This document shows, in pieces, positions 53,473-62,233 of a stretch of DNA of 64,000 bases. A program made the position numbers and the translations under genes. The notes below the pieces were generated by a model. It saw nothing but the letters and a program-made list of their open reading frames with translations. It did not search any database and was not told where the DNA came from. Source of the DNA: Streptomyces sp. WAC05374 (lineage in GTDB: Bacteria; Actinomycetota; Actinomycetes; Streptomycetales; Streptomycetaceae). Numbering within the stretch: position 1 is the stretch's first letter; each line of letters starts with the position of its first letter. The stretch covers positions 496,001-560,000 of the forward strand of contig NZ_SMNQ01000001.1 of assembly GCF_004353505.1 (NCBI RefSeq), in the 5' to 3' direction.

Positions 53473-53829
53473 ATGAACGAGCGCGACGAGCCGACGATGC
53501 GAGGACTTCCGGACGGCGGCGCGGAGGTGTCGGTGGTACTGCGACTGCGCTGGGACGACATCGCGGCGCTCGGCCGGGAGGCGAGCCGGCTGGCCGAGCA
53601 GCGCGGCGCCCCGGTGAGCCTGGACGACGCGGTCAGCCATCGGCTGCGTACCTGGTCCTCCGTGGCGAACGCGCCCGACGACCGGGGCAAGGCCGCGCCG
53701 CCCGCCCCTACGACGGCGGCCATCTCCGGCGCCCCGGCCGCCGCCGACCGGGCACGGCACCAGGTGGGTCACCTGAGCGAGACCGCGCCGGTGGCGTCGC
53801 TGGCCGCGCACCCGGCGAGGCAGGCATAG
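53473..53829 (+). CDS. Small protein of unknown function
   Basis: A 118-residue protein that I do not recognise. Residues about 15-65 are compact (EVSVVLRLRWDDIAALGREA, SLDDAVSHRLRTWS), predicted strand-helix-helix. The remainder is Ala/Pro-rich and probably disordered. ATG 53473 follows GACAGGAGCG. It diverges from the DUF1876 gene across 161 bases, which contain the promoters but no other gene. Confidence 0.75.
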   Translation: MNERDEPTMRGLPDGGAEVSVVLRLRWDDIAALGREASRLAEQRGAPVSLDDAVSHRLRTWSSVANAPDDRGKAAPPAPTTAAISGAPAAADRARHQVGHLSETAPVASLAAHPARQA

Positions 53830-53886
53830 GGAGGCCGACATACCGGATCTTTCAGTCATAGGATTTCCGATGGCGGCGATCGGTTT

Positions 53887-53922
53887 CCCCATTGGCTCCC
53901 TATGGGGTTCCCGGCCTACGGT
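53887..53922 (+). promoter_or_regulatory. Candidate promoter and inverted repeat of the DJ-1 gene
   Basis: TTGGCT (53892-53897), 19 bases, TACGGT (53917-53922) could be a vegetative promoter 37 bases before the start. An inverted repeat CCCCAT/ATGGGG (53887-53907) overlaps its -35 region and may be an operator. Confidence 0.35.
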
Positions 53923-53958
53923 CGGTGCATCGACCGCACGTACCCGGGAGAGAGACCC

Positions 53959-54654
53959 ATGTCGAAGATCCTTTTCGTGATGACCGGCGCCGACCACTGG
54001 ACGCTGGCGGACGGCACCAAGCACCCGAGCGGCTTCTGGGCCGAGGAGGTCGTGGCCCCCTACGAGGCGTTCACCGCGGCCGGCCACGAGGTGGTGGTGG
54101 CCACTCCGGGCGGCGTCGTGCCGACCGTGGACCGGGCGAGCCTCGCGCCCGAGGTCAACGGCGGGCAGGACGGCGCCGACCGGGTCGCCGGCGCCCTCGC
54201 GTCGCTCACCGCCCTCCAGCGCCCGGTGGCCCTGGCGGACGTGGACCTCGGCGAGTACGCCGCCGTGTTCTACCCCGGCGGGCACGGACCGATGGAGGAC
54301 CTGTCGGCCGACGCCGAGTCCGGCCGCCTGCTGACCCGCGCCCTGGAGTCGGGCCTGCCCCTCGGGGTGGTGTGCCACGGTCCGGCCGGGCTGCTCGCCG
54401 CCCGCAAGGAGGACGGCACCAACGCCTTCGCGGGCTACCGGCTGACCGGCTTCACCAACGCGGAGGAGACGCAGGCGGGTCTCGCCGAGAAGGCGAAGTG
54501 GCTGCTTCAGGACCGTCTGGTGGAGATCGGCGCCGACTTCCGGGAGGGCGAGCCGTGGGCACCGCACGTGGTCGTCGACCGCAACCTGGTGACCGGCCAG
54601 AACCCGGCCTCCTCCGCCCCGCTGGCGGCCGAGCTGCTCAAGAAGCTCGGCTGA
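53959..54654 (+). CDS. DJ-1/PfpI-family protein (Hsp31-like, type 1 glutamine amidotransferase fold)
   Basis: A 231-residue cytoplasmic protein. The fold shows ILFVMTGADHWTLADGTKHP, FWAEEVVAPYEAF, FYPGGHGPMEDL and the nucleophile Cys in VVCHGPAGLL. NPASSAPLAAELL ends it. The HPSGFWAEE glutamate suits the Hsp31/glyoxalase III subgroup, which detoxifies methylglyoxal and protects proteins. ATG 53959 follows GGGAGAGAG. It stands alone in a cluster of stress-type genes. Confidence 0.93.
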   Translation: MSKILFVMTGADHWTLADGTKHPSGFWAEEVVAPYEAFTAAGHEVVVATPGGVVPTVDRASLAPEVNGGQDGADRVAGALASLTALQRPVALADVDLGEYAAVFYPGGHGPMEDLSADAESGRLLTRALESGLPLGVVCHGPAGLLAARKEDGTNAFAGYRLTGFTNAEETQAGLAEKAKWLLQDRLVEIGADFREGEPWAPHVVVDRNLVTGQNPASSAPLAAELLKKLG

Positions 54655-54666
54655 CGGCCCGGCCGG

Positions 54667-56328
54667 TCACGCGTCGGCGGCGGCGTGGACACGCTCGCCG
54701 CCGACGTACGTGAGCACGGCCCGGGCCTCCGCGATGGCCTCCGGCGGCGCCGCGCGCGGGTCGCGGTCCAGGACGACCAGGTCGGCCAGGGCCCCGGGCC
54801 GTATGACGCCGGTGTCGTCGAGGTGGTTCACGTGCGCCGAGCCGGCGGTGTACGCGGTGAGCGCGTCGGTCAGACCGATGCGCTGCTCCGGCAGGAAGAC
54901 CGGACCGGTCCCGCCGGGCAGGACCCGGTTGACGGCGACGTGCACGCCCGCGAGGGGGTCGGGGCTGCTGACCGGCCAGTCGCTGCCCGCCGCGAGCCGT
55001 GCCCCGGAGCGCAGCAGGTCGGCGAACGGGTACTGCCGGGCGGCCCGTTCGGGGCCGAGGAACGGAATCGTCAGGTCGTCCATCTGCGGTTCGTGCGCGG
55101 CCCACAGCGGCTGGACGGTGGCGGTGGCGCCGAGGCGCGCGAAGCGCGGGACGTCGTCGGGGTGGACGACCTGGAGGTGGGCGAGGTGCGGGCGGGTGTC
55201 GCTGGGGCCGTTGGCGCGGCGGGCGGCCTCGATCGCGTCCAGGGCGTCGCGCACGGCGCGGTCGCCGAGGGCGTGGAAGTGGACCTGGAAGCCGAGGGCG
55301 TCCAACTCGGTGACGTAGTCGGGCAGTCGGGCCCGGTCCACGAAGCTGGTGCCGCTGTTGGCGGTGGCGCAGCCGCAGCGGTCCAGGTAGGGGTCGAGGA
55401 GGGCGGCGGTGCCGTTCTCGGCGACGCCGTCCAGCATGATCTTGACGGTGCGGGCGCGGAACCGGCCGTGGCCGAGGGCCTCCCGCCGTGCGACGAGGTC
55501 CGGGATCTGCTCGGCACCGCGCTCGCGGTCCCACCACAGGGCGCCCGAGACCCGGGCGGTGAGCGAGCCGTCGCGGGCGGCGGCCAGGTAGGCGCCGGAG
55601 GGGTCGTCCATGCCGAGGAACGTGCCGACGAGGGCGTCCTGCCAGGCGGTCACCCCGAGCGCGTGCAGCGTCCGCTGGGCGTGCAGGAGGGCGGCCAGCC
55701 GCTCGGCACCGGTCGACGGCGGGGTGAGGCGTCCGACCAGTCGCATGGCTCCTTCCTGGAGCATGCCGGTGGGTTCGCCGGACGCGTCGCGCTCGATCCG
55801 GCCGTCGGACGGGTCGGGGGTGTCGCGGGTGATGCCGGCGAGGGCCAGGGCACGGCTGTTGACCCAGGCACCGTGGTGGTCGCGGTTGGGCAGGTGGACG
55901 GGGCGGTCGGGGACGATCGCGTCGAGGAGCCCCTTGGTGGGCGTCCCTCCCTCGAAGGCCTCCATGGACCAGCCGCCGCCGGTGATCCACTCCTGGTCGG
56001 GGTGGGCGTCCGCGTAGGCGCGTACGGCGGCGAGGGTGTCCCCGGCCGTCGTGGCCCCGGTGAGGTCGCACCGGGCGGCCTCCAGCCCGGCGGGGACGGG
56101 GTGGACGTGCGCGTCCTGGAAGCCGGGCAGCAGCAGGCGGCCGGCCAGCCCCACGACCTCGGTCGCCGGACCGATGAGGTCGCGCACGTCGTGGGCGGTG
56201 CCCACGGCGCTGATCCGGCCGCCGGTGACGGCGACGGCGGTCGCGGGCGGCGCGCCGGGAGTGCCGGCGGTGGGCGTGAGGACGGGGCCGCCGGTGAGGA
56301 CGAGGTCGGCGTGGCGAGGGGTCTGCAT
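54667..56328 (-). CDS. YtcJ-like amidohydrolase
   Basis: A 553-residue metal-dependent hydrolase of the amidohydrolase_3 group. Metal and catalytic motifs are PGFQDAHVHP near 70, HFHALGDRAV near 340, HLQVVHPDDVPRF, and GSDWPVSSPDPL near 455. The N- and C-terminal strands form the composite beta sandwich. The substrate is unknown; relatives act on amides or N-acyl compounds. ATG 56328 is the only plausible start; it has no ribosome binding site and lies eight bases after a TTCGAT -10-like element, so a leaderless mRNA is likely. It diverges from a TetR gene with a shared operator. Confidence 0.92.
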   Translation of the reverse strand: MQTPRHADLVLTGGPVLTPTAGTPGAPPATAVAVTGGRISAVGTAHDVRDLIGPATEVVGLAGRLLLPGFQDAHVHPVPAGLEAARCDLTGATTAGDTLAAVRAYADAHPDQEWITGGGWSMEAFEGGTPTKGLLDAIVPDRPVHLPNRDHHGAWVNSRALALAGITRDTPDPSDGRIERDASGEPTGMLQEGAMRLVGRLTPPSTGAERLAALLHAQRTLHALGVTAWQDALVGTFLGMDDPSGAYLAAARDGSLTARVSGALWWDRERGAEQIPDLVARREALGHGRFRARTVKIMLDGVAENGTAALLDPYLDRCGCATANSGTSFVDRARLPDYVTELDALGFQVHFHALGDRAVRDALDAIEAARRANGPSDTRPHLAHLQVVHPDDVPRFARLGATATVQPLWAAHEPQMDDLTIPFLGPERAARQYPFADLLRSGARLAAGSDWPVSSPDPLAGVHVAVNRVLPGGTGPVFLPEQRIGLTDALTAYTAGSAHVNHLDDTGVIRPGALADLVVLDRDPRAAPPEAIAEARAVLTYVGGERVHAAADA

Positions 56329-56361
56329 GGGCGCCCATCGAACCGGCACGGCCGCTGACAG

Positions 56362-56376
56362 GTCAATGGCGTTGAC
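56362..56376. promoter_or_regulatory. Operator between amidohydrolase and TetR genes
   Basis: The inverted repeat GTCAA-N5-TTGAC (56362-56376) contains both divergent -35 elements: TTGACA for the TetR gene (56372-56377) and TTGACC on the minus strand (56366-56361). A repressor here would block both genes. Confidence 0.6.
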
Positions 56377-56432
56377 ATAAGGGCGGCCCGCCGCGACCGT
56401 GGGTGCGCACCCCACCCCCTGCGAGGAGCGCC

Positions 56433-57173
56433 ATGGCCGACCGCGTCGTACCCGGATCCGCCCGGCGGCGGCGCCGCCCGACCAAGCAGGGCGTCGTGCT
56501 GTCCGAGCGGCTGATCGTGGAGACCGCCCTGCGCCTGATCGGCGAGCACGGGGCGGAGGCGCTCACCGTGCGCCGTCTCGGTCTGGCGCTGGGCGCCGAC
56601 CCGAGCGCGCTGTACCGGTACTTCCGCGGGACGGACGACCTGCTGCTCGCGGTCGCCGACGAGCTCATCGGCCGGGCGCTGTCGGGCTGGCGGCCCACCG
56701 GCGACTGGTGCGAGGACCTGCGGAGCCTGGGGCTGCGCATGCACGCCGGGGCGCTGGCCCAGCCGCAGGCGGCGGTGCTGGGCGCGTGCCGGGTGACGGG
56801 GCGCGTCCACGAGATCCGGGCGGTGGAGACGATCCTGGGCATCCTGCGGGGCGCGGGGTTCCCGGACCCGGAGGCGGTGCGGCTCTACCACGCCTTCGTC
56901 GACCAGACCCTGGCGTTCGCCGCCCTGGACGCGGCGAACGCGGCGCTGCCCCGGGCGGCCCGGGAGGCGGAGGCGGAGGTGTGGCGGACCACGTACGGGC
57001 GGCTGCCCGCGGCGACCCATCCGCATGTCGCCGCGACGGCCCGCCACCTGGTGGCGCGGATGGGCGACAGCGCGTACCCGACGGCGCTGGACCTGCTGCT
57101 GTCGGCCGCGGCCGGGCGGCTCGCGCGCCACAGGGCGACGACGCCTCCGGGCCGGCCGGTCAGTCCTTCGTGA
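56433..57173 (+). CDS. TetR-family transcriptional regulator
   Basis: A 246-residue regulator. A basic N-terminus (ARRRRRPTKQG) precedes the helix-turn-helix (about 25-75: SERLIVETALRLIGEHGAEA, RLGLALGADPSALYRYFRGT). A TetR_C-type helical domain (about 95-235) follows, similar to tetracycline-repressor C-domain proteins. ATG 56433 follows GAGGAGC. Divergent from the amidohydrolase, which it probably controls. Its last 14 bases overlap the convergent DUF1360 gene. Confidence 0.93.
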   Translation: MADRVVPGSARRRRRPTKQGVVLSERLIVETALRLIGEHGAEALTVRRLGLALGADPSALYRYFRGTDDLLLAVADELIGRALSGWRPTGDWCEDLRSLGLRMHAGALAQPQAAVLGACRVTGRVHEIRAVETILGILRGAGFPDPEAVRLYHAFVDQTLAFAALDAANAALPRAAREAEAEVWRTTYGRLPAATHPHVAATARHLVARMGDSAYPTALDLLLSAAAGRLARHRATTPPGRPVSPS

Positions 57174-57663
57174 CCCGGTCGGTCAGGAGCGTGTACGCGA
57201 GCTGCAACGCGTCCGCCCCGGCCACCGTCGCCATGGTGGCGACCGCCGCCCGGGTCGCGCGCGGCCACAGCACCCGGCTCGCGGTGAGCGCCGTGCCCAC
57301 CCACACGCTCATGCAGAACGGGCAGGTCATCAGCTCCCCGGCCGTCCTCCTGGCACCGCCCCTGGGTTTCTCGTCCAGTTCGGCGGGTCCCTGGGGGCCG
57401 TGGTACGTCGTGAAGGGCGCCCGCAGCGGGCTGGTCACCGCGCTCTTGGTGAGCAGCCGGCTCAGCCGGAAGGTCGCCACCGCCGTGAGCGCCACGTCCC
57501 ACGGCTCCGCCCGGTCGGGCGGCGCGGCCCCACTGCGGCGGACGGCCGCCGCCCACCCGGTCACATAGGCGCCGTACCCGGCCAGGGCGGCCAGGTACCC
57601 GCCCAGCGGACGGGCGTGGTCCCGGGCGTAGGCGCGGCGGGTGCGTCGCAACAGGTCGGCCAT
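57160..57663 (-). CDS. DUF1360 membrane-associated protein
   Basis: A 167-residue protein of the DUF1360 family. Motifs are WDVALTAVATFRLSRLLTKS, VTSPLRAPFTTYHGPQGPAE, and ELMTCPFCMSVWVGTAL with its CPFC pair. Two or three hydrophobic stretches suggest membrane association. Related proteins occur in phage and spore contexts, but function is unknown. ATG 57663. The adjacent 197 bases upstream hold promoters only. Confidence 0.9.
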   Translation of the reverse strand: MADLLRRTRRAYARDHARPLGGYLAALAGYGAYVTGWAAAVRRSGAAPPDRAEPWDVALTAVATFRLSRLLTKSAVTSPLRAPFTTYHGPQGPAELDEKPRGGARRTAGELMTCPFCMSVWVGTALTASRVLWPRATRAAVATMATVAGADALQLAYTLLTDRVTKD

Positions 57664-57759
57664 GGGAGCCGACTGCCCGGTGGCGGCGCGGCCAAACGGA
57701 GCCGGGGCGGACGTCGTGGTCCCTCCCCGCGCCCCCGCCGCCGACGCGGCATAAAAATG

Positions 57760-57785
57760 GGATAAGTATCAGCAACCGGGGTAAT
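57760..57785 (+). promoter_or_regulatory. SigB-like promoter of the DUF4383 gene
   Basis: GGAT (57760-57763), 15 bases, GGGTAAT (57779-57785) fits GNNT-N14-16-GGGTAC/T with one change. It lies in an AT-rich patch (ATAAAAATGGGATAAG) 75 bases before the start. Confidence 0.5.
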
Positions 57786-57860
57786 CGCGCCTCAAAGGGA
57801 GATCCGCCAGAAATGCAGGGCGACCTGGCAGGGCCGTCCCGAGGGGAAGGAAGCCCGATC

Positions 57861-58307
57861 ATGGACAGTACGCGCGGTACGCACGTGGCTCCCCGGACCG
57901 CCGTGCAGCAGGCCGCGTTCCTCGTGGGCGCCGTCTTCCTGCTGGTGGGCGTGCTGGGGTTCGTTCCCGGGATCACCACCGACTACGACGCCATGGAGTT
58001 CGCCTCGCACGACTCCGGGGCCAAGCTGTTCGGCGTGTTCCAGGTGTCGATCCTGCACAACCTCGTCCACCTGCTGTTCGGTCTCGCCGGCCTGTCGATG
58101 GCGCGCGCCGCGTCGACCGCCCGGAGCTTCCTCGTCGTCGGTGGCGTCATCTACCTGGCACTGTGGCTGTACGGGCTGTTCATCGACCACGACAGCGGTG
58201 CCAACTTCGTGCCGGTCAACACGGCCGACAACTGGCTGCACTTCGCGCTGGGCGTGGGCATGGTCGCGCTGGGGCTCCTCCTCGGCCGCCGGCACCCCGC
58301 CCGGTGA
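57861..58307 (+). CDS. DUF4383 membrane protein
   Basis: A 148-residue protein with four membrane segments (about 13-35, 58-80, 88-108, 118-142). DUF4383 hallmarks are GVLGFVPGITTDYDAMEFAS, LFGVFQVSILHNLVHLLFG and NTADNWLHFALGVGM with conserved His. Function is unknown. ATG 57861 follows GGAAGGAAG. Single gene under a SigB-like promoter, and convergent with the hemerythrin gene. Confidence 0.93.
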   Translation: MDSTRGTHVAPRTAVQQAAFLVGAVFLLVGVLGFVPGITTDYDAMEFASHDSGAKLFGVFQVSILHNLVHLLFGLAGLSMARAASTARSFLVVGGVIYLALWLYGLFIDHDSGANFVPVNTADNWLHFALGVGMVALGLLLGRRHPAR

Positions 58308-58324
58308 CGCCGGCGGCCGGTCCG

Positions 58325-58356
58325 CCTGAGGTAAGCGGTCCCTGAGGTCAGCGGTC
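58325..58356. repeat. 16-base tandem duplication at the hemerythrin gene 3' end
   Basis: CCTGAGGTAAGCGGTC (58325-58340) is followed directly by CCTGAGGTCAGCGGTC (58341-58356). The second copy contains the last codons and stop of the gene; the first lies beyond it. Confidence 0.9.
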
Positions 58357-58935
58357 GGTGACGCGCCCCAGCGCGTCCCTGGTGCGGTCCAGCATGGCCG
58401 CGAACGGGCCCACGACCCACTGGGCGGTGGGTGAGCCGGCGGTCCGCGGGTGCGGGTGGGTGGGGGCGAGTTTCTCCACGAGTCGGAGCTGACCGCCCAG
58501 CCTCCTGCGCCGGGTCTCGGGGCACTCCTGGAGCACGGCGGGGAACTCCTCCCGCTCCTCGTGTTCCGCGTGCGCGACGACGTCCTTCTCGAACCTGCGG
58601 AGCAGGGCGTCGAACTCGGGGCCGGAGACGTCCATCCGCTCCAGCTCGGCGAGGACCTGGTTCGCCGCCTTCTCCTCCTGGTTGCGGGCCTCGGCCTCCG
58701 CTTCGCCGGCGGTGTCGGTGGCGACCGGGCGCAGGATCATCTCCTCCGCCGTCTCGTGCACCGTCAGCAGTGCCCTCAGTGCGTCGAAGGCCTCCTGCCG
58801 GGGCCGGCCGCCCCGCGCGTCCCTGACCTCCGCGAAGAGGTCCCGGATGAGCGCGTGCTGGCGCAGCAGGACGGCTATGACGTCGTCGTCGGGAAGCTTC
58901 GCGGCCTGTGCTCGTTCTTGTCTGGCGCTGCTCAC
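58348..58935 (-). CDS. Hemerythrin HHE-domain protein
   Basis: A 195-residue cytoplasmic four-helix protein binding a di-iron site. Ligand helices are VLLRQHALIRDLFAEV, LLTVHETAEEMILRP and VVAHAEHEEREEFPAVL. A C-terminal PTHPHPRT segment follows. Such proteins sense or buffer oxygen, nitric oxide or redox stress. GTG 58935 follows GGAGGGAG. A single gene among stress-type neighbours. Confidence 0.93.
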   Translation of the reverse strand: MSSARQERAQAAKLPDDDVIAVLLRQHALIRDLFAEVRDARGGRPRQEAFDALRALLTVHETAEEMILRPVATDTAGEAEAEARNQEEKAANQVLAELERMDVSGPEFDALLRRFEKDVVAHAEHEEREEFPAVLQECPETRRRRLGGQLRLVEKLAPTHPHPRTAGSPTAQWVVGPFAAMLDRTRDALGRVTDR

Positions 58936-59066
58936 GGTTCTCCCTCCGTCTCGTTGTCCGGCCGTCCGGCCGTCCGGCACGACAGGAATTGACGAGTCCC
59001 ACGATGACGACCGGCCATGCCCCGTGGCCCCGCCGCGCGGCCACGGGCTTGGGGGTGGTGTACGGC

Positions 59067-60329
59067 TCAGATCCGGCCGTGGGCCTTCTGGGCGCGCCGC
59101 GACAGCGCGTCGATGACCACGGCGACCAGGAGCACTCCGCCCGTGATCATGAACTGGACGGCGGCCTGGATGCCCAGCAGGGCGACGCCGGAGGCGATCG
59201 ACTGGATGACCAGGACGCCGAGCAGCGCGGACCAGACCCTGCCGCGTCCGCCGAACAGGCTGGTGCCGCCGATGACCGCCGCCGCGATGGCGTTCATCAG
59301 CAGGATGCCACCGCCCGAGGCCTGGCTGGCCGAGGTGACCCGGGAGGCGAGGAAGAGGCCGCCGATCGCGGCCATGGTGCCCGACACCATGAACACCGAG
59401 ATCCGCACCCAGGGCACCCCGAGACCGGCGCGCCGGGCGGCCTCGACGCCGCCGCCGATCGCGAAGATCATGCGTCCGTAGGTGGTGCGGCGCAGGACGT
59501 GGTCGAGCCCGACGAGGACCACCATGAAGATCAGCAGGGCGAGCGGCAGCCCCTGGAACCGGTTGAGGACGAACGCGGCGGCGAAGACCACCACGGCCAG
59601 GGCCCCGGTGCGTACGGCGATCTCGGTGAGCGTCCGGGCGGGCACCCCCGCGGCACGGCGCCGCCGCGCGTCGCGGAAGGAGACGAGGAAGTAGCCGGCG
59701 GTGCCGAGGGCCGCCACCCCGTAGGCGACCGCCACGTCGTGGAAGTAGTGGGCGGTGAGCATGGCGACCAGGCCCTCGTCGTCGAGGTTGATGGTGCCGC
59801 TCGACCCGAGGACGTACAGCATCAGGCCGTTCCAGCCCAGCAGGCCGGCGAGGGTCACCACGAACGCGGGCACCCCGACCTTGGCGAAGAAGAATCCGTG
59901 GACGGCCCCGATGGCCGCGGCCATGACCACGGCGATGAGGACGGCCATGCCTTCCGCCATGCCATGCTGGACGTTCAGGACGGCGAAGACGGCCGCCGCG
60001 AGGCCGCTCACCGATCCGACCGACAGGTCGATCTCGCCCAGGAGGAGGACGAAGACCACGCCCACGGCGATCAGCCCGGTGCCGACGATGTCGACGCTCA
60101 GGTTCGACAGGTTGCGCGGCGAGAGGAAGTTGTCGTTCAGGATGACGAAGATCAGCCAGATCGAGGCCAAGCTGAGCAGGACGGGGACGGAGCCCAGTTC
60201 GCCGCTGCGGAGGCTGTCCCGCAGGGCCTGGGCGTGGTGCGCCTTCGCGCCGGTGGTGCCGCCCGGAGAGGTGGCCCGGCCGGGGGCGGTGGCGCCGCCC
60301 TTGCCGGCCCTGCCCTTCGGGCCGCTCAT
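59067..60329 (-). CDS. Sugar ABC transporter permease (XylH type)
   Basis: A 420-residue membrane protein of the BPD_transp_2 family with about ten segments. Diagnostic parts are VFVLLLGEIDLSVGSVSG, VPAFVVTLAGLLGWNGLMLY and IGGTSLFGGRGRVWSALLG. A 40-residue Gly/Ala/Thr-rich tail precedes the first span. ATG 60329 overlaps the ATPase stop by one base (TGATG). It completes an importer with the next two upstream genes. Substrate probably a pentose or related aldose. Confidence 0.94.
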   Translation of the reverse strand: MSGPKGRAGKGGATAPGRATSPGGTTGAKAHHAQALRDSLRSGELGSVPVLLSLASIWLIFVILNDNFLSPRNLSNLSVDIVGTGLIAVGVVFVLLLGEIDLSVGSVSGLAAAVFAVLNVQHGMAEGMAVLIAVVMAAAIGAVHGFFFAKVGVPAFVVTLAGLLGWNGLMLYVLGSSGTINLDDEGLVAMLTAHYFHDVAVAYGVAALGTAGYFLVSFRDARRRRAAGVPARTLTEIAVRTGALAVVVFAAAFVLNRFQGLPLALLIFMVVLVGLDHVLRRTTYGRMIFAIGGGVEAARRAGLGVPWVRISVFMVSGTMAAIGGLFLASRVTSASQASGGGILLMNAIAAAVIGGTSLFGGRGRVWSALLGVLVIQSIASGVALLGIQAAVQFMITGGVLLVAVVIDALSRRAQKAHGRI

Positions 60330-61105
60330 CAGTCCACCTCCCACTCGCGGGACGCCCGCCGGGTGACGGCGTTGTCGGTGGCCCCGGTGATGGAGGAGAT
60401 GATCTGCTCGTGGGAGGTCGTCGTCACGTCGAAGAAGCCGTTGTTCCGGCCGAGGCGGAGGACGGCGATCCAGTCCGCGACCGCCTTGACGTCCCCCATG
60501 TTGTGGCTGATGAGCAGGACACCGAGTCCCCGTTCGCGCAGCCGGTCGACGAGGTCGAGCACCTGGGCGGTCTGTTCGATGCCGAGCGCGGCGGTGGGCT
60601 CGTCGAGCAGGACGAGCCTGGGCTCGCCCAGCAGCGAGCGGGAGATGGCGACGGTCTGCCGCTGCCCGCCGGACAGGGCGGCGACCGGAACGCGGACGCT
60701 GGGCATCCGGATGGAGAAGGTGTCGAGCAGGCCGAGGGTGCGCCGCTCCATCTCGACCTCGTCCAGGACGCCCACCCGGTGGATCTCCCGGCCGAGGAAG
60801 AGGTTGCCGACGACATCGAGGTTGTCGCACAGGGCCAGGTCCTGGTACACGGTCGCGATGCCGAGGGCCTGCGCGTCGTGCGGGCGGCCGATGTGGACGG
60901 GCCTGCCGCGCCACTCGATCACCCCCTGGTCGGCCGGGTCCACGCCCGCGACGACCTTGACCAGGGTCGATTTGCCGGCGCCGTTGTCCCCCACCAGCGC
61001 GACGACCTCACCGGCGCGGATCTCCAGGTCGATGCCGGCGAGCGCCTGCACGGCACCGAACCGCTTGGAGATGCCCTTGAGCGCCAGGAGGGGTGGTGGG
61101 GACAT
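60329..61105 (-). CDS. Sugar ABC transporter ATPase, single-domain
   Basis: A 258-residue ATPase with one ABC domain: Walker A GDNGAGKST, Q-loop TVYQDLALCD, signature LSGGQRQTV, Walker [12 protein letters not shown] and the H-loop ISHNMGDV. Unlike the fused ATPase of the other sugar transporter in the window, it has a single domain and must act as a dimer, as in FrcA-like systems. ATG 61105 lies nine bases after the binding-protein stop. Confidence 0.94.
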   Translation of the reverse strand: MSPPPLLALKGISKRFGAVQALAGIDLEIRAGEVVALVGDNGAGKSTLVKVVAGVDPADQGVIEWRGRPVHIGRPHDAQALGIATVYQDLALCDNLDVVGNLFLGREIHRVGVLDEVEMERRTLGLLDTFSIRMPSVRVPVAALSGGQRQTVAISRSLLGEPRLVLLDEPTAALGIEQTAQVLDLVDRLRERGLGVLLISHNMGDVKAVADWIAVLRLGRNNGFFDVTTTSHEQIISSITGATDNAVTRRASREWEVD

Positions 61106-61114
61106 GCGGACCTC

Positions 61115-62233
61115 CTACGGGGTCAGTCCGGCCCGCCGGCAGTCGGCCGCGAACTTCGGGGTGCAGATCTGGTCAATGGTGTACATACCGTCCTTGACCA
61201 CGGTTTCCTCGATGTTGTCGGCGGTCACGGAGACCGGCGTGAGCAGGACGGAGGGGATGCCTTTGGTGGTGGGGCTGTCCACCCGGCCCGTCGCCACGCC
61301 GTCCGGCCGCTGGCCCCGTACCAGCGCGACGGCCATCTCGGCGGCGGCGTACGCCTCCAGCCGGAACGGCTTGTAGACGGTCATGTACTGCTCCCCCGCG
61401 ACGATCCGCTGGATGCCGGCGAGCTCCGCGTCCTGCCCGGTCACCGGCGGCAGCGGCCGGATCTTGGCCGACTTGAGCGCGGAGATGACACCGGCGGCGA
61501 GGCCGTCGTTCGCGGAGTACACGCCGTCGATGCTCCCGGCGCCCAGGGCGGCGATGGCGCCGGACATGTTGATGTGGGCGTTCACCGGCCGCCACTCGGC
61601 GGTGTCGTACGCCTTGCCGATCCTGACCCTGCCTTCGAGGGCGGACAGCGCGCCCTCCTTGAACCACGCCGAGTTGGGGTCGGTGGCGGCGCCGTTCATC
61701 ATCACGATCTGGCCGCCGTGCGCCTCGTCGCCGAGGGCCCGCAGCAGCGCCTCGCCCTGGAGCCGGCCCACCCGGGCGCCGTCGAAGGAGACGTACGCCG
61801 AGATGGGGCCCTCCACGAGCCGGTCGTAGGCGACGACCTCGATGCCCGCCTCCCGGGCGCGGTCGACCGAGGAGCGCAGCGACCTGGAGTCGACGGCGTC
61901 CAGGATCAGCACCCGGACGCCCTTGGTGATCATCGCGTCGACCTGCTGCTGCTGGGTCGCCACATCGTGCTGGGCGCTGGCGAACTCCACGTCGCACTCG
62001 GCGCACAGCTCGGCGATCCGCTTCTCGATCAGCGGCCGGTCGAACGTGTCGAAGCGGTTGGTGTTGTCCGGCAGCAGCAGACCGATCCCCCGGCCGTCCC
62101 GGGCGACCTGGGTACCGGGCTCCCGCACCTCGGCGGCCTGGCCGCAGGCCGCGAGGCCCGAGGTGAGGGCCAGCCCGGCCGCCAGCAGCAGCGCGGGCCC
62201 GGTCCGGCGGCGGCGCGTGCGCGTCCCGCTCAC
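61115..62233 (-). CDS. Sugar-binding lipoprotein (XylF-type)
   Basis: A 372-residue lipoprotein. A basic start and hydrophobic stretch end in lipobox LAAC (Cys30). The ribose/xylose-type binding fold shows IGLLLPDNTNRFDTFDRP, LILDAVDSRSL, VVAYDRLVEGP, GVYSANDGLAAGV and [16 protein letters not shown] 62233 follows GGAGGAGG and overlaps the stop of the phosphatase gene (GTGA), so translation of the transporter may depend on the phosphatase. First gene of the three-gene importer. Confidence 0.94.
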   Translation of the reverse strand: MSGTRTRRRRTGPALLLAAGLALTSGLAACGQAAEVREPGTQVARDGRGIGLLLPDNTNRFDTFDRPLIEKRIAELCAECDVEFASAQHDVATQQQQVDAMITKGVRVLILDAVDSRSLRSSVDRAREAGIEVVAYDRLVEGPISAYVSFDGARVGRLQGEALLRALGDEAHGGQIVMMNGAATDPNSAWFKEGALSALEGRVRIGKAYDTAEWRPVNAHINMSGAIAALGAGSIDGVYSANDGLAAGVISALKSAKIRPLPPVTGQDAELAGIQRIVAGEQYMTVYKPFRLEAYAAAEMAVALVRGQRPDGVATGRVDSPTTKGIPSVLLTPVSVTADNIEETVVKDGMYTIDQICTPKFAADCRRAGLTP

